A stretch of 64,000 nucleotides of DNA, from assembly GCF_003050705.1 (NCBI RefSeq), contig NZ_QAOG01000006.1:62001-126000 (forward strand), written 5' to 3'. Position 1 is the stretch's first letter, and the number at the start of each line of letters is the position of its first letter. Source of the DNA: Sphingomonas aurantiaca (lineage in GTDB: Bacteria; Pseudomonadota; Alphaproteobacteria; Sphingomonadales; Sphingomonadaceae). Under the pieces are notes generated by a model. That model was not told where the DNA came from, ran no database searches, and saw nothing but the letters and a program-made list of their open reading frames with translations. The translations under genes were made by a program, and so were the position numbers. Of the stretch, positions 53,059-63,169 are shown in pieces.

Positions 53059-54537
53059 ATGACATCACTTACTCGTTACCGGGCCGAATGGTTCAGCGGC
53101 CCGACGGCTGCGCGCCGTGACGTTCTTGCCGGCATGGTGGGCACGTTCGCGTTGATTCCCGAAGTTATCGCCTTCTCCTTCGTCGCCGGAATCGATCCCG
53201 AGGTCGGCCTGTTCGCCTCCTTCGTGATCGGCATCGTCATCGCCTTTGCGGGCGGACGCCCGGCCATGATCTCCGGCGCGGCAGGCTCCGTCGCGCTCGT
53301 CGCCGCCGCGCTCGTCCACGCGCACGGGCTGCAATATCTGCTCGTCGCGACGATGCTCGCGGGCGCTCTCCAGATCGCGTTCGGGCTCGCCAAGCTCGAC
53401 GTGCTGATGCGGTTCGTCTCGAAGTCGGTCCATGCCGGCTTCGTCAACGCGCTCGCGATCCTGATCTTCTCGGCGCAGGTGCCGCAGATGGTCGGCGTCA
53501 GCTGGCAGGCCTATGCGATGATCGCCGGCGGCCTTGCGATCATCTACCTCATGCCGCGCATCTCCAGCGCGATCCCGTCGCCGCTGATCTGCATCGTCGT
53601 GCTGACCGCGATCGCGATGTGGTTCCCGATGCCGCTCAAGACCGTCGGCGATCTCGGCCGCCTGCCGGATTCGCTGCCGTCGTTCGGCCTGCCGGACGTC
53701 CCGCTGTCGTGGGAGACGCTGCGGATCGTCGCCCCCTATGCCTTCGCGATGGCGGCGGTCGGGCTGCTCGAATCGATGATGACCGCAAGCGTGGTCGACG
53801 AACTGACCGAGACGACCAGCTCGAAGGCGCGCGAATGCACCGGACTCGGCCTTGCCAACATCGCGGCGGGCGCGTTCGGCGGGATCGCCGGGTGCGGGAT
53901 GATCGGCCAGACGGTCGGCAACGTCCGCTATGGCGGCACCGGGCGGATCTCGACGATGGTCGCGGGCGTGTTCCTGCTCGTCGTCATGGTGCCGCTGCGG
54001 CCGTGGGTCGCACAGGTGCCGGTCGCGGCGCTGGTCGCGATCATGATCATGGTGTCGATCAGCACCTTCTCCTGGGGCTCGCTGCGCGATCTGGCGCGGC
54101 ACCCGAAGATGTCGAGCGTGGTGATGGTCGCCACCGTCGTCGTCACCGTCGCGACGCACGACCTGTCGCTCGGCGTCGGCGTCGGCGTCCTGCTCAGCGG
54201 CGTGTTCTTCGCATGGAAGGTCACGCGGCTGATGGACGTCGATATCGATCACGACGTGGCAAGCGATACGCGTATCTACCGGGTAAGCGGCCAAATCTTC
54301 TTTGCCAGTGCCGATATCTTCGCCGACCGGTTCGACCTGCGCGAGACCGCGCGCGCCGTCCGGATCGACCTGACCGCGGCGCATCTCTGGGACGTCACCG
54401 CAGTGGCGGCGTTGCAGGACGTGGTCGCCAAGCTGCGCCGCCATGGCCGCGAGGTGGAGGTGATCGGCCTCAATGCCGCCAGTACGACGCTGGTCGATCG
54501 GCACGCCCCGCTGATGATGGATCCGGCGGGGGGCTGA
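53059..54537 (+). CDS. SulP family sulfate/anion transporter with STAS domain
   Basis: 492 aa. About ten to twelve membrane helices with family blocks '[20 protein letters not shown]', '[20 protein letters not shown]' and '[20 protein letters not shown]', then a C-terminal STAS domain (from about 395, '[20 protein letters not shown]'). Being first in a unit with cysD, cysNC and cysQ, it most likely imports sulfate; bicarbonate carriers share the family. No ribosome site precedes the ATG; the leader is structured. Confidence 0.9.
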   Translation: MTSLTRYRAEWFSGPTAARRDVLAGMVGTFALIPEVIAFSFVAGIDPEVGLFASFVIGIVIAFAGGRPAMISGAAGSVALVAAALVHAHGLQYLLVATMLAGALQIAFGLAKLDVLMRFVSKSVHAGFVNALAILIFSAQVPQMVGVSWQAYAMIAGGLAIIYLMPRISSAIPSPLICIVVLTAIAMWFPMPLKTVGDLGRLPDSLPSFGLPDVPLSWETLRIVAPYAFAMAAVGLLESMMTASVVDELTETTSSKARECTGLGLANIAAGAFGGIAGCGMIGQTVGNVRYGGTGRISTMVAGVFLLVVMVPLRPWVAQVPVAALVAIMIMVSISTFSWGSLRDLARHPKMSSVVMVATVVVTVATHDLSLGVGVGVLLSGVFFAWKVTRLMDVDIDHDVASDTRIYRVSGQIFFASADIFADRFDLRETARAVRIDLTAAHLWDVTAVAALQDVVAKLRRHGREVEVIGLNAASTTLVDRHAPLMMDPAGG

Positions 54538-54607
54538 TGCCCGATCTTGGGGGCGGGCGAGAAATACGATGCTGTACGCGCCGCCCCGACCCCCTACGTT
54601 CGAGGGG

Positions 54608-55534
54608 ATGACGAATTCTTCACACACGCCGCCCGTGTCGCTCACGCATCTCCAGCGGCTCGAGGCGGAGAGCATCCATATCCTGCGCGAGGTGGTCGCC
54701 GAGTGCGAGCGCCCGGTGATGCTGTACAGCGTCGGCAAGGACTCCGCGGTCATGCTGCATCTCGCGCGCAAGGCCTTTTATCCCTCGCCGCCGCCATTCC
54801 CGCTGCTCCACGTCGATACGACGTGGAAGTTCAAGGCGATGTACGACCTGCGCGACCGGATGGCGGCGGAGAGCGGCATGGAGCTGCTCGTCTACAAGAA
54901 CCCCGAGGCCGAGGCGCGCGGGATCAACCCGTTCGACCATGGCGCGCTGCACACCGATATGTGGAAGACAGAGGGGCTGAAGCAGGCGCTCGACCTGCAC
55001 GGCTTCGATGCGGCGTTCGGCGGTGCACGCCGCGACGAGGAGAAGAGCCGCGCGAAGGAACGCGTCTTCTCGTTCCGCGCGGCGCATCACCGCTGGGATC
55101 CCAAGCAGCAGCGCCCCGAGCTGTGGAACCTCTACAACGCGCGCAAGGCGAAGGGCGAGAGCATCCGCGTCTTCCCGATCTCGAACTGGACCGAGCTCGA
55201 CGTCTGGCAATATATCCAGCTGGAGGACATCCCGATCGTCCCGCTCTATTTCGCCGCACCGCGCCCGACCGTAGAGCGCGACGGGATGCTGCTGATGGTC
55301 GACGACGATCGCTTCCGGCTCAAGCCCGGCGAAGTACCGGTCGAACGCTCGATTCGCTTCCGTACGCTCGGCTGCTACCCGCTGACCGGCGCGGTCGAGA
55401 GCGAGGCGGCGAGCTTGTCATCGGTGATCCAGGAGATGCTGCTGACCACCACCAGCGAACGCCAGGGCCGCGCGATCGACCGCGATGCGGGATCGGCGAG
55501 CATGGAGAAGAAGAAGCAGGAGGGCTATTTCTGA
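54608..55534 (+). CDS. cysD: Sulfate adenylyltransferase subunit 2
   Basis: 308-aa PP-loop ATPase subunit of ATP sulfurylase; makes adenosine 5'-phosphosulfate with CysN. '[20 protein letters not shown]' opens the family, PP-loop '[20 protein letters not shown]', '[16 protein letters not shown]' and '[17 protein letters not shown]' follow. ATG 54608 fits homologues; ATG 54569 with GGCGAG upstream is an alternative adding 13 residues. Begins 70 bp after the transporter stop; its TGA shares a base with the cysNC ATG (TGATG). Confidence 0.95.
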   Translation: MTNSSHTPPVSLTHLQRLEAESIHILREVVAECERPVMLYSVGKDSAVMLHLARKAFYPSPPPFPLLHVDTTWKFKAMYDLRDRMAAESGMELLVYKNPEAEARGINPFDHGALHTDMWKTEGLKQALDLHGFDAAFGGARRDEEKSRAKERVFSFRAAHHRWDPKQQRPELWNLYNARKAKGESIRVFPISNWTELDVWQYIQLEDIPIVPLYFAAPRPTVERDGMLLMVDDDRFRLKPGEVPVERSIRFRTLGCYPLTGAVESEAASLSSVIQEMLLTTTSERQGRAIDRDAGSASMEKKKQEGYF

Positions 55535-57447
55535 TGGCTACGCGCACGCAGGAATCTGCCTACCAAGTGCAGGATATCATCGCTGAGGATATCGACGCCT
55601 ATCTGCTCCAGCATCAGCATAAGAGCTTGCTCCGCTTCATCACCTGCGGGTCGGTGGACGACGGAAAGTCCACGCTTATCGGTCGGTTGCTATACGATTC
55701 TAAGATGATCTTCGAGGATCAGCTCGCCGCCTTGGAGAGCGATTCCAAGAAGGTCGGCACGCAAGGCGGCGAGATCGACTTCGCGCTGCTGGTCGACGGG
55801 CTTGCCGCCGAGCGCGAGCAGGGGATCACGATCGACGTCGCCTATCGCTATTTCTCGACCGAGAAGCGCAAGTTCATCGTCGCCGATACGCCGGGGCATG
55901 AGCAGTATACGCGCAACATGATCACCGGCGCGTCGACCGCGGATCTTGCGGTGATCCTGGTCGATGCGCGTAAGGGCATCCTGACGCAGACGAAGCGGCA
56001 CAGCTATCTCGCGCATCTGATCGGCATCCGGCATTTGGTGCTCGCGGTGAACAAGATGGACCTTATCGGCTACGACCAGGCGACCTACGACCGGATCGTC
56101 GCGGACTATGCGGCGTTTGCGGAGTCGATCGGGATCGCGGCGTTCACGCCGATGCCGATCTCGGGGTTCAAGGGCGACAACATCACGACCTCCAGCGCGC
56201 AGACGCCGTGGTATGACGGGCCGACGTTGATCGACCATCTCGACACGGTGACGCTCGACGTCAGCGAGGATCAGGCGGGCGCGTTCCGGATGCCCGTTCA
56301 GTGGGTGAACCGGCCCAATCTCGACTTCCGCGGATTCTCGGGGCTCGTCGCGAGCGGTTCGATCGCGCCGGGCGATGCAGTGCGCGTGTTGCCCGGGGGC
56401 AGGACGTCGACGATCGCGCGCGTTGTCGCGTTCGGTGGAGACCTGCCGCGCGCGGTGGCGGGGCAATCGGTGACGGTGACGCTGGCGGACGAGATCGACT
56501 GTTCGCGCGGCGACGTGATCGTTGCCGCGGAGTCGCCGCCCGAGGCGGCGGATCAGTTCGAGGCGACGATCGTCTGGATGGCCGATGACGCCATGCTGCC
56601 AGGGCGTCCCTATTGGCTGAAGCTCGCGACGCAGACCGTGACGGCGACCGTTCAGCAGCCGAAATACCAGATCAATGTCAACACGATGGAGCGGCTTGCT
56701 GCCAAGACGCTCGAACTGAACGCGATCGGTGTCGGCAACCTCTCGACCGACCGGCCGCTGGTGTTCGAGCCCTATGCCGACAACCGTCAGCTCGGCGGCT
56801 TCATCCTCGTCGACAAGATCACCAATGCGACGGTCGCGGCAGGGATGCTGCACTTCTCGCTCCGGCGCGCGCAGAACGTCCATTGGCAGGCGACCGATAT
56901 CGGCCGCGAGGCGCATGCCAGCCTGAAGAACCAGAAGGCGGCGGTGCTGTGGTTCACCGGGCTTTCCGGGGCCGGCAAGTCGACGATCGCCAACAGGGTC
57001 GAGATGAAGCTCGCGCGGATGAACCGGCATACGTTCCTGCTCGACGGCGATAATGTTCGGCACGGGCTGAACCGCGACCTGGGCTTTACCGATGCCGACC
57101 GGGTGGAGAATATCCGCCGCGTCGGCGAGGTCGCCAAGCTGATGACCGATGCCGGGCTGATCGTGATCACCGCGTTCATCTCGCCGTTCCGCGCCGAACG
57201 CGAGATGGTCCGGCAGATGATGGCCCCCGGCGAGTTCATCGAGGTGCATATCGACACGCCGCTGGCGGAGGCCGAACGGCGCGACGTGAAGGGGCTGTAT
57301 GCCAAGGCGCGCGCGGGCAAGCTCGCCAACTTCACCGGGATCGACTCCCCCTATGAGGCGCCGGCGAACCCGGAGATCCGGATCGATACGACGGGGATGA
57401 CCCCCGACGAGGCGGCCGATGCCATCGTCGCGATGCTCATTCCATGA
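55534..57447 (+). CDS. cysNC: Fused sulfate adenylyltransferase subunit 1 / adenylylsulfate kinase
   Basis: 637 aa. Residues 1-450 are CysN, a GTPase of the EF-Tu class: P-loop '[16 protein letters not shown]', '[15 protein letters not shown]', '[16 protein letters not shown]' and 'NKMDL'. From about 465 the CysC kinase has P-loop '[16 protein letters not shown]', '[20 protein letters not shown]' and '[14 protein letters not shown]'. Produces APS and then PAPS. The fusion (NodQ/CysNC type) is common in alphaproteobacteria. ATGA overlap with cysQ. Confidence 0.96.
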   Translation: MATRTQESAYQVQDIIAEDIDAYLLQHQHKSLLRFITCGSVDDGKSTLIGRLLYDSKMIFEDQLAALESDSKKVGTQGGEIDFALLVDGLAAEREQGITIDVAYRYFSTEKRKFIVADTPGHEQYTRNMITGASTADLAVILVDARKGILTQTKRHSYLAHLIGIRHLVLAVNKMDLIGYDQATYDRIVADYAAFAESIGIAAFTPMPISGFKGDNITTSSAQTPWYDGPTLIDHLDTVTLDVSEDQAGAFRMPVQWVNRPNLDFRGFSGLVASGSIAPGDAVRVLPGGRTSTIARVVAFGGDLPRAVAGQSVTVTLADEIDCSRGDVIVAAESPPEAADQFEATIVWMADDAMLPGRPYWLKLATQTVTATVQQPKYQINVNTMERLAAKTLELNAIGVGNLSTDRPLVFEPYADNRQLGGFILVDKITNATVAAGMLHFSLRRAQNVHWQATDIGREAHASLKNQKAAVLWFTGLSGAGKSTIANRVEMKLARMNRHTFLLDGDNVRHGLNRDLGFTDADRVENIRRVGEVAKLMTDAGLIVITAFISPFRAEREMVRQMMAPGEFIEVHIDTPLAEAERRDVKGLYAKARAGKLANFTGIDSPYEAPANPEIRIDTTGMTPDEAADAIVAMLIP

Positions 57448-58178
57448 GCGCGATGACGGACGGCGAGCTCGCCGCGCATCTGGCCGAGACGGCAGGGCGG
57501 TTGCTGCTCGAAGTGCGACGGTCGGGCGTGTTTTCGCCCGGCGCGCTGGGCAAGGCGGGCGACGAGACGGCCAACGCGTTCCTCGTCCATGCGCTGCAGG
57601 AGGCACGGCCGGCAGACGGGCTGCTTTCCGAGGAGCGTCGGTGCGACGGGACGCGGACCGCGATGTCGCGCGTGTGGATCGTCGATCCGGTCGACGGCAC
57701 GCGCGAATATGGCGAGGCACGCGACGACTGGGCGGTGCATGTCGCGCTTGCGATCGACGGTGTCGCGACGGTCGGTGCGGTCGCATTGCCGGGGCTGGGT
57801 CTGGTCCTGCGCTCCGACCGGCCCGCACCGGTGCCACCGCCGGGGGATCCGCTGCGGATGGTCGTCAGCCGCACGCGCCCTGCGCCCGAGGCGGTGGAGG
57901 TCGCCGAAATCCTGGGTGCGACGCTGATCCCGATGGGGTCGGCGGGTGCGAAGGCGATGGCGGTGGTCCGCGGCGAGGCGGACATCTACCTCCACTCGGG
58001 CGGCCAATATGAGTGGGACTCGGCCGCCCCGGTCGCGGTCGCCGCGGCATACGGGCTGCATTGCAGCCGGATCGACGGGTCGCCGCTCGTGTATAATTGT
58101 CGGGATGTCTACATGCCCGACCTGCTGATATGCCCGGTCGACCTGCGCGACCGGGTGATGGCGGCGATGGCCGCATAG
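57444..58178 (+). CDS. cysQ: 3'(2'),5'-bisphosphate nucleotidase
   Basis: 244-aa magnesium-dependent, lithium-sensitive-type phosphatase of the inositol monophosphatase family. It recycles PAP, the by-product of PAPS reduction. Metal ligands in '[20 protein letters not shown]' (DPVDGT), and 'LLSEERRC' (a variant of the SEE motif) and '[17 protein letters not shown]' (WDxAAP) near the C-terminus. ATGA overlap with cysNC closes the sulfate operon. Confidence 0.93.
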   Translation: MSAMTDGELAAHLAETAGRLLLEVRRSGVFSPGALGKAGDETANAFLVHALQEARPADGLLSEERRCDGTRTAMSRVWIVDPVDGTREYGEARDDWAVHVALAIDGVATVGAVALPGLGLVLRSDRPAPVPPPGDPLRMVVSRTRPAPEAVEVAEILGATLIPMGSAGAKAMAVVRGEADIYLHSGGQYEWDSAAPVAVAAAYGLHCSRIDGSPLVYNCRDVYMPDLLICPVDLRDRVMAAMAA

Positions 58179-58256
58179 GTTCTCCTGCGCACGCAGGAGC
58201 CCAGGGTCACAGACGTCACTACCCGTTATCCTGGACTCCTGCGCGCGCGGGAGAAC
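58179..58256. repeat. Palindromic intergenic element, divergent variant
   Basis: Left arm 58179-58206 contains CTCCTGCGCACGCAGGAG, a perfect 8-bp hairpin with a 2-nt loop; right arm 58228-58256 contains CTCCTGCGCGCGCGGGAG. The outer parts (CCCAGGGT... against ATCCTGGA) pair imperfectly over a ~21-nt spacer. It shares the two-hairpin architecture of copies 1-5 but not their core. Follows cysQ immediately and lies between converging genes. Confidence 0.8.
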
Positions 58257-58259
58257 GGA

Positions 58260-58601
58260 TTACTGCTGCGGCTCGGCCTCGACCTCGTTCTCGGCCGGTG
58301 CCTCATCGCGCGTGACGCGTGCGGTCATGCCCGTCGCATCGGCATCGTCGAGCATCTGCTCGTCCGGCGCGACCGGCTTTTCGCGCGGTGGCTCGACCAC
58401 GGCTGGTGCAACTGGCGGCGCTTCGACCGGCGCTGCCTCGACCGGGGTAGGGGCTGCCTCGGTCTCGGTGACGCCGGTATCCTCGACCATGTTGACGTCC
58501 GTTGGCGGCTGTTCGGGCTCCGAGCGCGAGCAGCCGGCCAGCGCCATTGCGGCGAGCAGGCCACCGGCGATGGCAGTACGAGTACGGGTGGAAATCGTCA
58601 T
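58260..58601 (-). CDS. Putative lipoprotein, Pro/Ala/Glu-rich, 113 aa
   Basis: 'AIAGGLLAAMALAGCSRSEP' is a signal peptide with lipobox LAGC (Cys24). The mature part is acidic and low-complexity, rich in Pro, Ala, Val and Glu, with no folded domain; likely an extended tether in the periplasm. No family recognised. It starts 11 bp after the L,D-transpeptidase stop on the same strand, so both may be cotranscribed and related to the cell envelope. Confidence 0.75.
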   Translation of the reverse strand: MTISTRTRTAIAGGLLAAMALAGCSRSEPEQPPTDVNMVEDTGVTETEAAPTPVEAAPVEAPPVAPAVVEPPREKPVAPDEQMLDDADATGMTARVTRDEAPAENEVEAEPQQ

Positions 58602-58612
58602 GTCGGATCCTC

Positions 58613-60112
58613 TCAGCGAGCGGCGAGCGTCTGGCGTGCGGTGCGCGCTTCGATCTTAGACGCGAGAATGCCGTCCCAGTCATAGGGATCGGCGCGGAAG
58701 TTCATCTGGCCGTTGCCGCTGGCGAACGCGGTCCAGTAGAGCAGGTAGACCGACACCGGCTTGGTCAGGCGGGCACGGACAGTGTCGCCCTTGGCGACCG
58801 CGGCGTCGACCAGCTCGGGTGTCCAGGCGGGATCGCCCTTGAGCAGCAGGTCGGCAAGTTCTCCCGGCTTTTCAAGGCGTACGCAGCCATGGCTCGAAAG
58901 CCGGCTGAAGCTTGCGAACTTGGCGCGGCTCGGTGTGTCGTGGAGATACACCGAATAATCGTTGGCGAAATCGAACTTGAAGCGGCCGAGCGCGCTCTGG
59001 TCGCCGGCCTGTTGCTGGAGCCGAGTCCCGTCGATCACCTTGAAGCCGTTGCGCTTCAGATAGCCGGGGTTCGCCTTCTCCTTGGGCCACAATTCCTTGG
59101 TCGCGATCGAGGTCGGCACGTTCCAGGGCGGATTGATGACGATGCTGTGGATCGTCGACGACAGCATCGGCGTCTCGTCGCCCGGCCGCCCGGTGACCGC
59201 GCGCATCGACTGGACGGGCGTGTCGCCGTCGAACACGGTGAGCACTGCCGCGGCGATGTTCACCTGGATACGGTCGCGCGGCAGGTCCTGCGGCAGCCAG
59301 CGCCAGCGTTCCATGTTCGCCATGATCTGACGAACGCGATCGGTCGCCGAGACGTTGAGCGCGGCGAGCGTCTGCGTCGAGACGATGCCGCTCGGGTTGA
59401 GCCCGTAGCGGCGCTGCGCACGGCGGACCGCGTCGAGCAGCGAGGTGTCGAACGTGTCACCGCTGGTCGAGACGTCCTTGTCCTCGGCCGAAAGACGCTT
59501 GCGCAGTGCAAGCACGCGCGCGCCTCTCGCGCCGATCGTGAAATCGGGACCCGAGGCGAGTGGCGACCAGCCCCCCGCAGCAGCGATCGAGCGGTAGGTC
59601 TGCAGACCCTTTCGCAGGCCATCATAGCCCGCATAGGGGGGCGGCAACGAGGCGAACCACGCCGCGATGCGATCGAGGCGGACTGCATCGGCGAACGCCG
59701 GGGTCGGATCGTAGGTCGGCGGGCGCAGGCCCCAATCCTTCTGGAAATCACCCTCGCTGAGACGACCCGCATGGACGGCGCGCGCATGATCGAGCGCGGC
59801 GCGAACGAGTTCCTGCTTGGTCGGCGCGGTGGTCGACGCGGTCGCGGCGGACTTGAGGCCCTGCGCGACGATGTCGCCGTTGAGCAGCTTGTCGAGCAGC
59901 GTCGCCTGTGCGTCGCTCAGCGGCGGCACGGTGATGACCGGCGGCGCCAGCGTCGGCACGGCCATGGGCACGGTCGGCGTCACCACCGGCGGGGTGACCT
60001 GTTGTGCGAACAGCGGCGTCGCCATCAGCAACGGCGTCGCGGCAACCGCGATCGCCGACCGGATCATGCCGGTCTTCACTCGTCCATCGTCCAAACCGCG
60101 CGCCATACTCAT
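58613..60112 (-). CDS. L,D-transpeptidase (YcbB/LdtD-like), exported
   Basis: 499 aa. Signal peptide 'RSAIAVAATPLLMATPLFAQ', a Pro/Val-rich linker, a helical scaffold domain, a peptidoglycan-binding domain ('LLDAVRRAQRRYGLNPSGIV') near 230, and a YkuD catalytic domain with the motif 'SFSRLSSHGCVRLEKPGELA' (His and Cys nucleophile) near 415. It forms 3-3 crosslinks or attaches proteins to peptidoglycan in the periplasm. The start at 60112 may be followed by an internal ATG at residue 16. Length and domain order match YcbB-type enzymes. Confidence 0.93.
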   Translation of the reverse strand: MSMARGLDDGRVKTGMIRSAIAVAATPLLMATPLFAQQVTPPVVTPTVPMAVPTLAPPVITVPPLSDAQATLLDKLLNGDIVAQGLKSAATASTTAPTKQELVRAALDHARAVHAGRLSEGDFQKDWGLRPPTYDPTPAFADAVRLDRIAAWFASLPPPYAGYDGLRKGLQTYRSIAAAGGWSPLASGPDFTIGARGARVLALRKRLSAEDKDVSTSGDTFDTSLLDAVRRAQRRYGLNPSGIVSTQTLAALNVSATDRVRQIMANMERWRWLPQDLPRDRIQVNIAAAVLTVFDGDTPVQSMRAVTGRPGDETPMLSSTIHSIVINPPWNVPTSIATKELWPKEKANPGYLKRNGFKVIDGTRLQQQAGDQSALGRFKFDFANDYSVYLHDTPSRAKFASFSRLSSHGCVRLEKPGELADLLLKGDPAWTPELVDAAVAKGDTVRARLTKPVSVYLLYWTAFASGNGQMNFRADPYDWDGILASKIEARTARQTLAAR

Positions 60113-60211
60113 CCTGTCTAACCGTAACTCGCCGACGCTCTTGCACGTCGTAGCTCTCCCTTAGCTGAACCGGAGTCGCTAAGCATCGCCAATCGGGCCC
60201 ATTTCGTTGGT

Positions 60212-61027
60212 TCAGGCCGACGCGGTGGATTTTTCCTGCCGGGCCAGCACTTCATAGGCCATCACCGCCGTCGCGACCGCGGCGTTCAGGCTGTCCGCCT
60301 TGCCGAGCATCGGGATCTTGACGAGCACGTCGCACGCCTCGGCCATCTCGGGCGGCATACCCTGTGCTTCGTTGCCGGTGAGCAGGAACGTCGGGCCGGT
60401 ATAGGTGGCGGCGCGGTAATCGGTATCGGTATCGAGGCTGAGGCCGACCAGCTGGCCGGGGCCGGCGCGCAGCCAGGTCTCGAACGGTTCCCACTCGGTC
60501 TTCACGACGGGGATCGTGAACAGGGCGCCCATGCTCGCGCGGACCGCCTCGACCGAGAAGGGATCGACCGACTCGCCGATCAGGATGAGGCCGCCTGCGC
60601 CGACCGCATCGCCGGTGCGCAGGATCGTACCGAGATTGCCGGGATCGCGAAGCCGTTCGGCGACCAGCCAGATGCTCGCGCTGGCACGATCGAGATCGTC
60701 GAGCGTCGCGTCGAATTCGTCGAACACGCCGACCACTGCCTGAGGGTTATCCTTGCCCGACAGTTTCGAGAGGATGTCGGGCGTGGTCTGGATCGACTCG
60801 CCGCCGGCGTCCTCGACGTCCATCGACAGCGCGTGGACGAGCGGGTGGTTCGCGCTGGCCGCGGCGTAAAACAGCGTGCGGGGCAGGCGGCCGGTCTCGC
60901 GCGCTTCGGTGAGGATCCGCAGGCCCTCGGCAAGGAACTGCCTGGCGGCGCGTCGATGCCGCTTGTCGCGCAGGTCGCGGACATATTTGATCAGCGGGTT
61001 CGAAAAGGCGGTTATCTCGCGCGGCAT
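60212..61027 (-). CDS. TrmH/SpoU family RNA 2'-O-methyltransferase
   Basis: 271 aa. N-terminal substrate-binding domain ('NPLIKYVRDLRDKRHRRAAR'), then the SPOUT domain with motifs 'RDPGNLGTILRTGDAVGAGG', 'LLTGNEAQGMPPEMAEACD' and 'IPMLGKADSLNAAVATAVMA'. Methylates ribose in rRNA or tRNA; RlmB, TrmH and other targets are not distinguishable by eye. Same strand as the L,D-transpeptidase but about 100 bp apart, so a separate unit is likely. Confidence 0.92.
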   Translation of the reverse strand: MPREITAFSNPLIKYVRDLRDKRHRRAARQFLAEGLRILTEARETGRLPRTLFYAAASANHPLVHALSMDVEDAGGESIQTTPDILSKLSGKDNPQAVVGVFDEFDATLDDLDRASASIWLVAERLRDPGNLGTILRTGDAVGAGGLILIGESVDPFSVEAVRASMGALFTIPVVKTEWEPFETWLRAGPGQLVGLSLDTDTDYRAATYTGPTFLLTGNEAQGMPPEMAEACDVLVKIPMLGKADSLNAAVATAVMAYEVLARQEKSTASA

Positions 61028-61122
61028 CTAGGCCTGCGTCCGCGTGGCATATGGATTTGTAAGCACGCGGTTGCTCATGCCCTTACGCGCTCCCGCCCGC
61101 AAGCGGCAGCGGCGCAGGACGG

Positions 61123-61398
61123 TCAATCCTCGCCGAACTTCGCCTCGACCAGTTCGGCAAGGGCGGTGACCGTATGCTCGGCCCCTTCGCCGTTCGCGCT
61201 GATCGTGATCGCGTCGCCCATCGCCGCGCCGAGCATCATCAGCCCCATGATCGACGTGCCGGTCACATGGTCCGACCCGTCCTTGGTCACGCGGACCTCG
61301 ACCGGATGCGACGATGCGAGTGTGACGAACTTGGCGCTGGCACGGGCATGGAGCCCGCGGCGGTTGGTGATCTGGACGGTGCGCGTTACCTCGCTCAT
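61123..61398 (-). CDS. HPr phosphocarrier protein
   Basis: 91 aa. His of the phosphotransfer site is in 'TNRRGLHARASAKFVTLASS' and the regulatory serine in 'GTSIMGLMMLGAAMGDAITI'. In alphaproteobacteria without sugar PTS, HPr passes phosphate from EINtr to EIIA proteins and is phosphorylated on Ser by HprK. GTG/ATG overlap: its start overlaps the EIIA stop by 4 bp. Last gene of the chvG-hprK-rapZ-EIIA-hpr cluster. Confidence 0.93.
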   Translation of the reverse strand: MSEVTRTVQITNRRGLHARASAKFVTLASSHPVEVRVTKDGSDHVTGTSIMGLMMLGAAMGDAITISANGEGAEHTVTALAELVEAKFGED

Positions 61399-61802
61399 GC
61401 CGCCGCCTCGCCGAGAACCTCGGACGCCACCGAAATATATTTGCGCCCCGCCTCGCGCGCCGCCGCGACGGCTGCGACGACGGTCATCGACTTGCGCGCC
61501 GAGCCGAGGCGGATCAGCATGGGAAGGTTCATGCCCGCGATCACTTCGATCCGGCCGCGCTCCATCAGCGAGATTGCGAGATTGGAGGGGGTGCCGCCGA
61601 ACAGGTCGGTCAGCACGATCACGCCGTTCCCGACATCGACATCCTTGATCGCGGCCGCGATGTCCGCGCGGCGCTCTTCCATGTCGTCATCAGGACCGAT
61701 CGCGATCGGGGCCACGCGTTCCTGCGGGCCGACGACGTGGATCATCGCGCGAACAAACTCTTCGGCCAATCGACCGTGCGTTACCAGAACAAGGCCGATC
61801 AT
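61395..61802 (-). CDS. PTS EIIA component, mannose-type (regulatory)
   Basis: 135 aa. The phosphorylated His is in 'MIGLVLVTHGRLAEEFVRAM', typical of EIIA-Man; 'VLTDLFGGTPSNLAISLMER' and 'GMNLPMLIRL' complete the fold. No EIIB or EIIC genes are present, so it serves regulation rather than sugar import. Follows rapZ after 15 bp and overlaps HPr by 4 bp. Confidence 0.92.
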   Translation of the reverse strand: MIGLVLVTHGRLAEEFVRAMIHVVGPQERVAPIAIGPDDDMEERRADIAAAIKDVDVGNGVIVLTDLFGGTPSNLAISLMERGRIEVIAGMNLPMLIRLGSARKSMTVVAAVAAAREAGRKYISVASEVLGEAAA

Positions 61803-61817
61803 GTCAGCGTTTCATAC

Positions 61818-62732
61818 TCATAAGACGACCGGTGACCCTTCGAGAGCATCTTGCGGAGCGGCCCCCAGGTCGCGGTGTGCAATAGTGGGGGAAAATCCCG
61901 CGTCGTGCAACCGCCGCGCCACCCGTTCGGCGACGTGGACCGACCGGTGTCTCCCTCCGGTACACCCGAACGCCACCGTCACATACGACTTGCCTTCCGC
62001 ACGGTAGCGCGGGAGCAGCAGCATCAGCAGCTCCTCGATCCGGCTGACCGCCGCCTCATAGGCCGGGTCGGCCATGATATAGGCCGACACATCGGCATCG
62101 AGCCCGGTGCCAGGGCGCAGCGCCGCGTCCCAGTGCGGGTTGCGCAGGAACCGCATGTCGAACACCAGGTCCGCGTTGCGCGGCAGGCCGCGCGCGAAAC
62201 CGAACGAGCGTATCGACAAGGTTGGTTCGCCCAGCTCGCCACCGGCAAAGCTCGCGCGGATCTGTTGCGCCAGCTCGTTCGCCGCCATGTCGGTGGTGTC
62301 GATCAAGCGGTTCGCCCAATCCCGAAGCGGGGCGAGCAGTTCGCGTTCACGGCCGATGCCGTCGTTTGCCGGACGATCGAGCGCGAGCGGATGGCGTCGG
62401 CGCGTTTCGGAATAGCGCCGTTCGAGTTCGGCGCCCGAGCAATCGAGGAACAGCATCCCGATCTCGAGCCCGTGGCGGTCGCGCAGGTCGCGGATGCGGC
62501 GGACGATGCGCTCCGGGTCGAAGTCGCGGGTCCGGGCACCGATGCCGATCGCCAGAGGCTGCGAATCACCTGTCGATCCTTCCGGCAGCGGTGCATCGAG
62601 CAGCCGGTCGAGCAGCAGCAGCGGCAGGTTGTCGACAACCTCCCAGCCAAGATCCTCGAGCGTCTTCAACACGGTCGACTTGCCGGCACCCGACATGCCG
62701 GTGACGAGCAAGATGTCCTTGGGACGGGTCAT
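61818..62732 (-). CDS. rapZ: RNase adapter protein RapZ
   Basis: 304 aa. P-loop 'LLVTGMSGAGKSTVLKTLED' at the start; 'GWEVVDNLPLLLLDRLL', 'LFLDCSGAELERRYSETRRR', 'FGFARGLPRNADLVFDMRFL' and 'TVAFGCTGGRHRSVHVAERV' are family blocks. In E. coli RapZ senses glucosamine-6-phosphate and adapts small RNAs to RNase E; in alphaproteobacteria its targets are less clear. It overlaps hprK by 4 bp. Confidence 0.95.
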   Translation of the reverse strand: MTRPKDILLVTGMSGAGKSTVLKTLEDLGWEVVDNLPLLLLDRLLDAPLPEGSTGDSQPLAIGIGARTRDFDPERIVRRIRDLRDRHGLEIGMLFLDCSGAELERRYSETRRRHPLALDRPANDGIGRERELLAPLRDWANRLIDTTDMAANELAQQIRASFAGGELGEPTLSIRSFGFARGLPRNADLVFDMRFLRNPHWDAALRPGTGLDADVSAYIMADPAYEAAVSRIEELLMLLLPRYRAEGKSYVTVAFGCTGGRHRSVHVAERVARRLHDAGFSPTIAHRDLGAAPQDALEGSPVVL

Positions 62733-63160
62733 TCGAGTGGCTCCGGATTGCGCAATGCGAGTTCGACCTTGATCGGGGCGGAGGCTTCGAACGGGTCGAC
62801 CGCGAACTGGCGGACGTCGATCCCGGCGATTTTGCGCGCGCGGCGTTCGGGCATCCGCTCCACCGCGCCGTCGACGCAGACTAGCAGGGCGACCGGCACG
62901 TCGTCGACATGCGCAAAGCCGAGAATGCCGATCCCGCGCACTTCGAGCCGCCCCGCGATCGTCGCCGGCGCCCGCGCGCGCAGCGTCTTGCCCGCGCGCA
63001 TCACCAGCGTCTGATCGTCGCTGACGAGCGTGGCACCGCGATCGATGAGGCGTAGCGCGAGATCGGACTTGCCCGAGCCCGAGCGGCCCTCGATCAACAC
63101 GGCGAGCCCGTCGATCGCGACCGTGGTGGCGTGGAGCCTATCGGAGGAGGGGATAGCCAC
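62729..63160 (-). CDS. hprK: HPr kinase/phosphorylase, short alphaproteobacterial form
   Basis: 143 aa instead of ~310 in Firmicutes: only the catalytic C-terminal half is present. P-loop 'VLIEGRSGSGKSDLALRLID', 'GATLVSDDQTLV' and 'LEVRGIGILGF' are typical. Phosphorylates HPr on Ser. Such truncated HprK proteins are normal in alphaproteobacteria, so this is not a broken gene. It starts 9 bp after the end of the sensor kinase and overlaps rapZ. Confidence 0.93.
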   Translation of the reverse strand: MAIPSSDRLHATTVAIDGLAVLIEGRSGSGKSDLALRLIDRGATLVSDDQTLVMRAGKTLRARAPATIAGRLEVRGIGILGFAHVDDVPVALLVCVDGAVERMPERRARKIAGIDVRQFAVDPFEASAPIKVELALRNPEPLE

Positions 63161-63169
63161 GCGCGGTCC

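Noticed and set aside
62729..63160. Truncated or broken hprK
   Set aside because: The short form with only the kinase half is normal in alphaproteobacteria, and the P-loop is intact.
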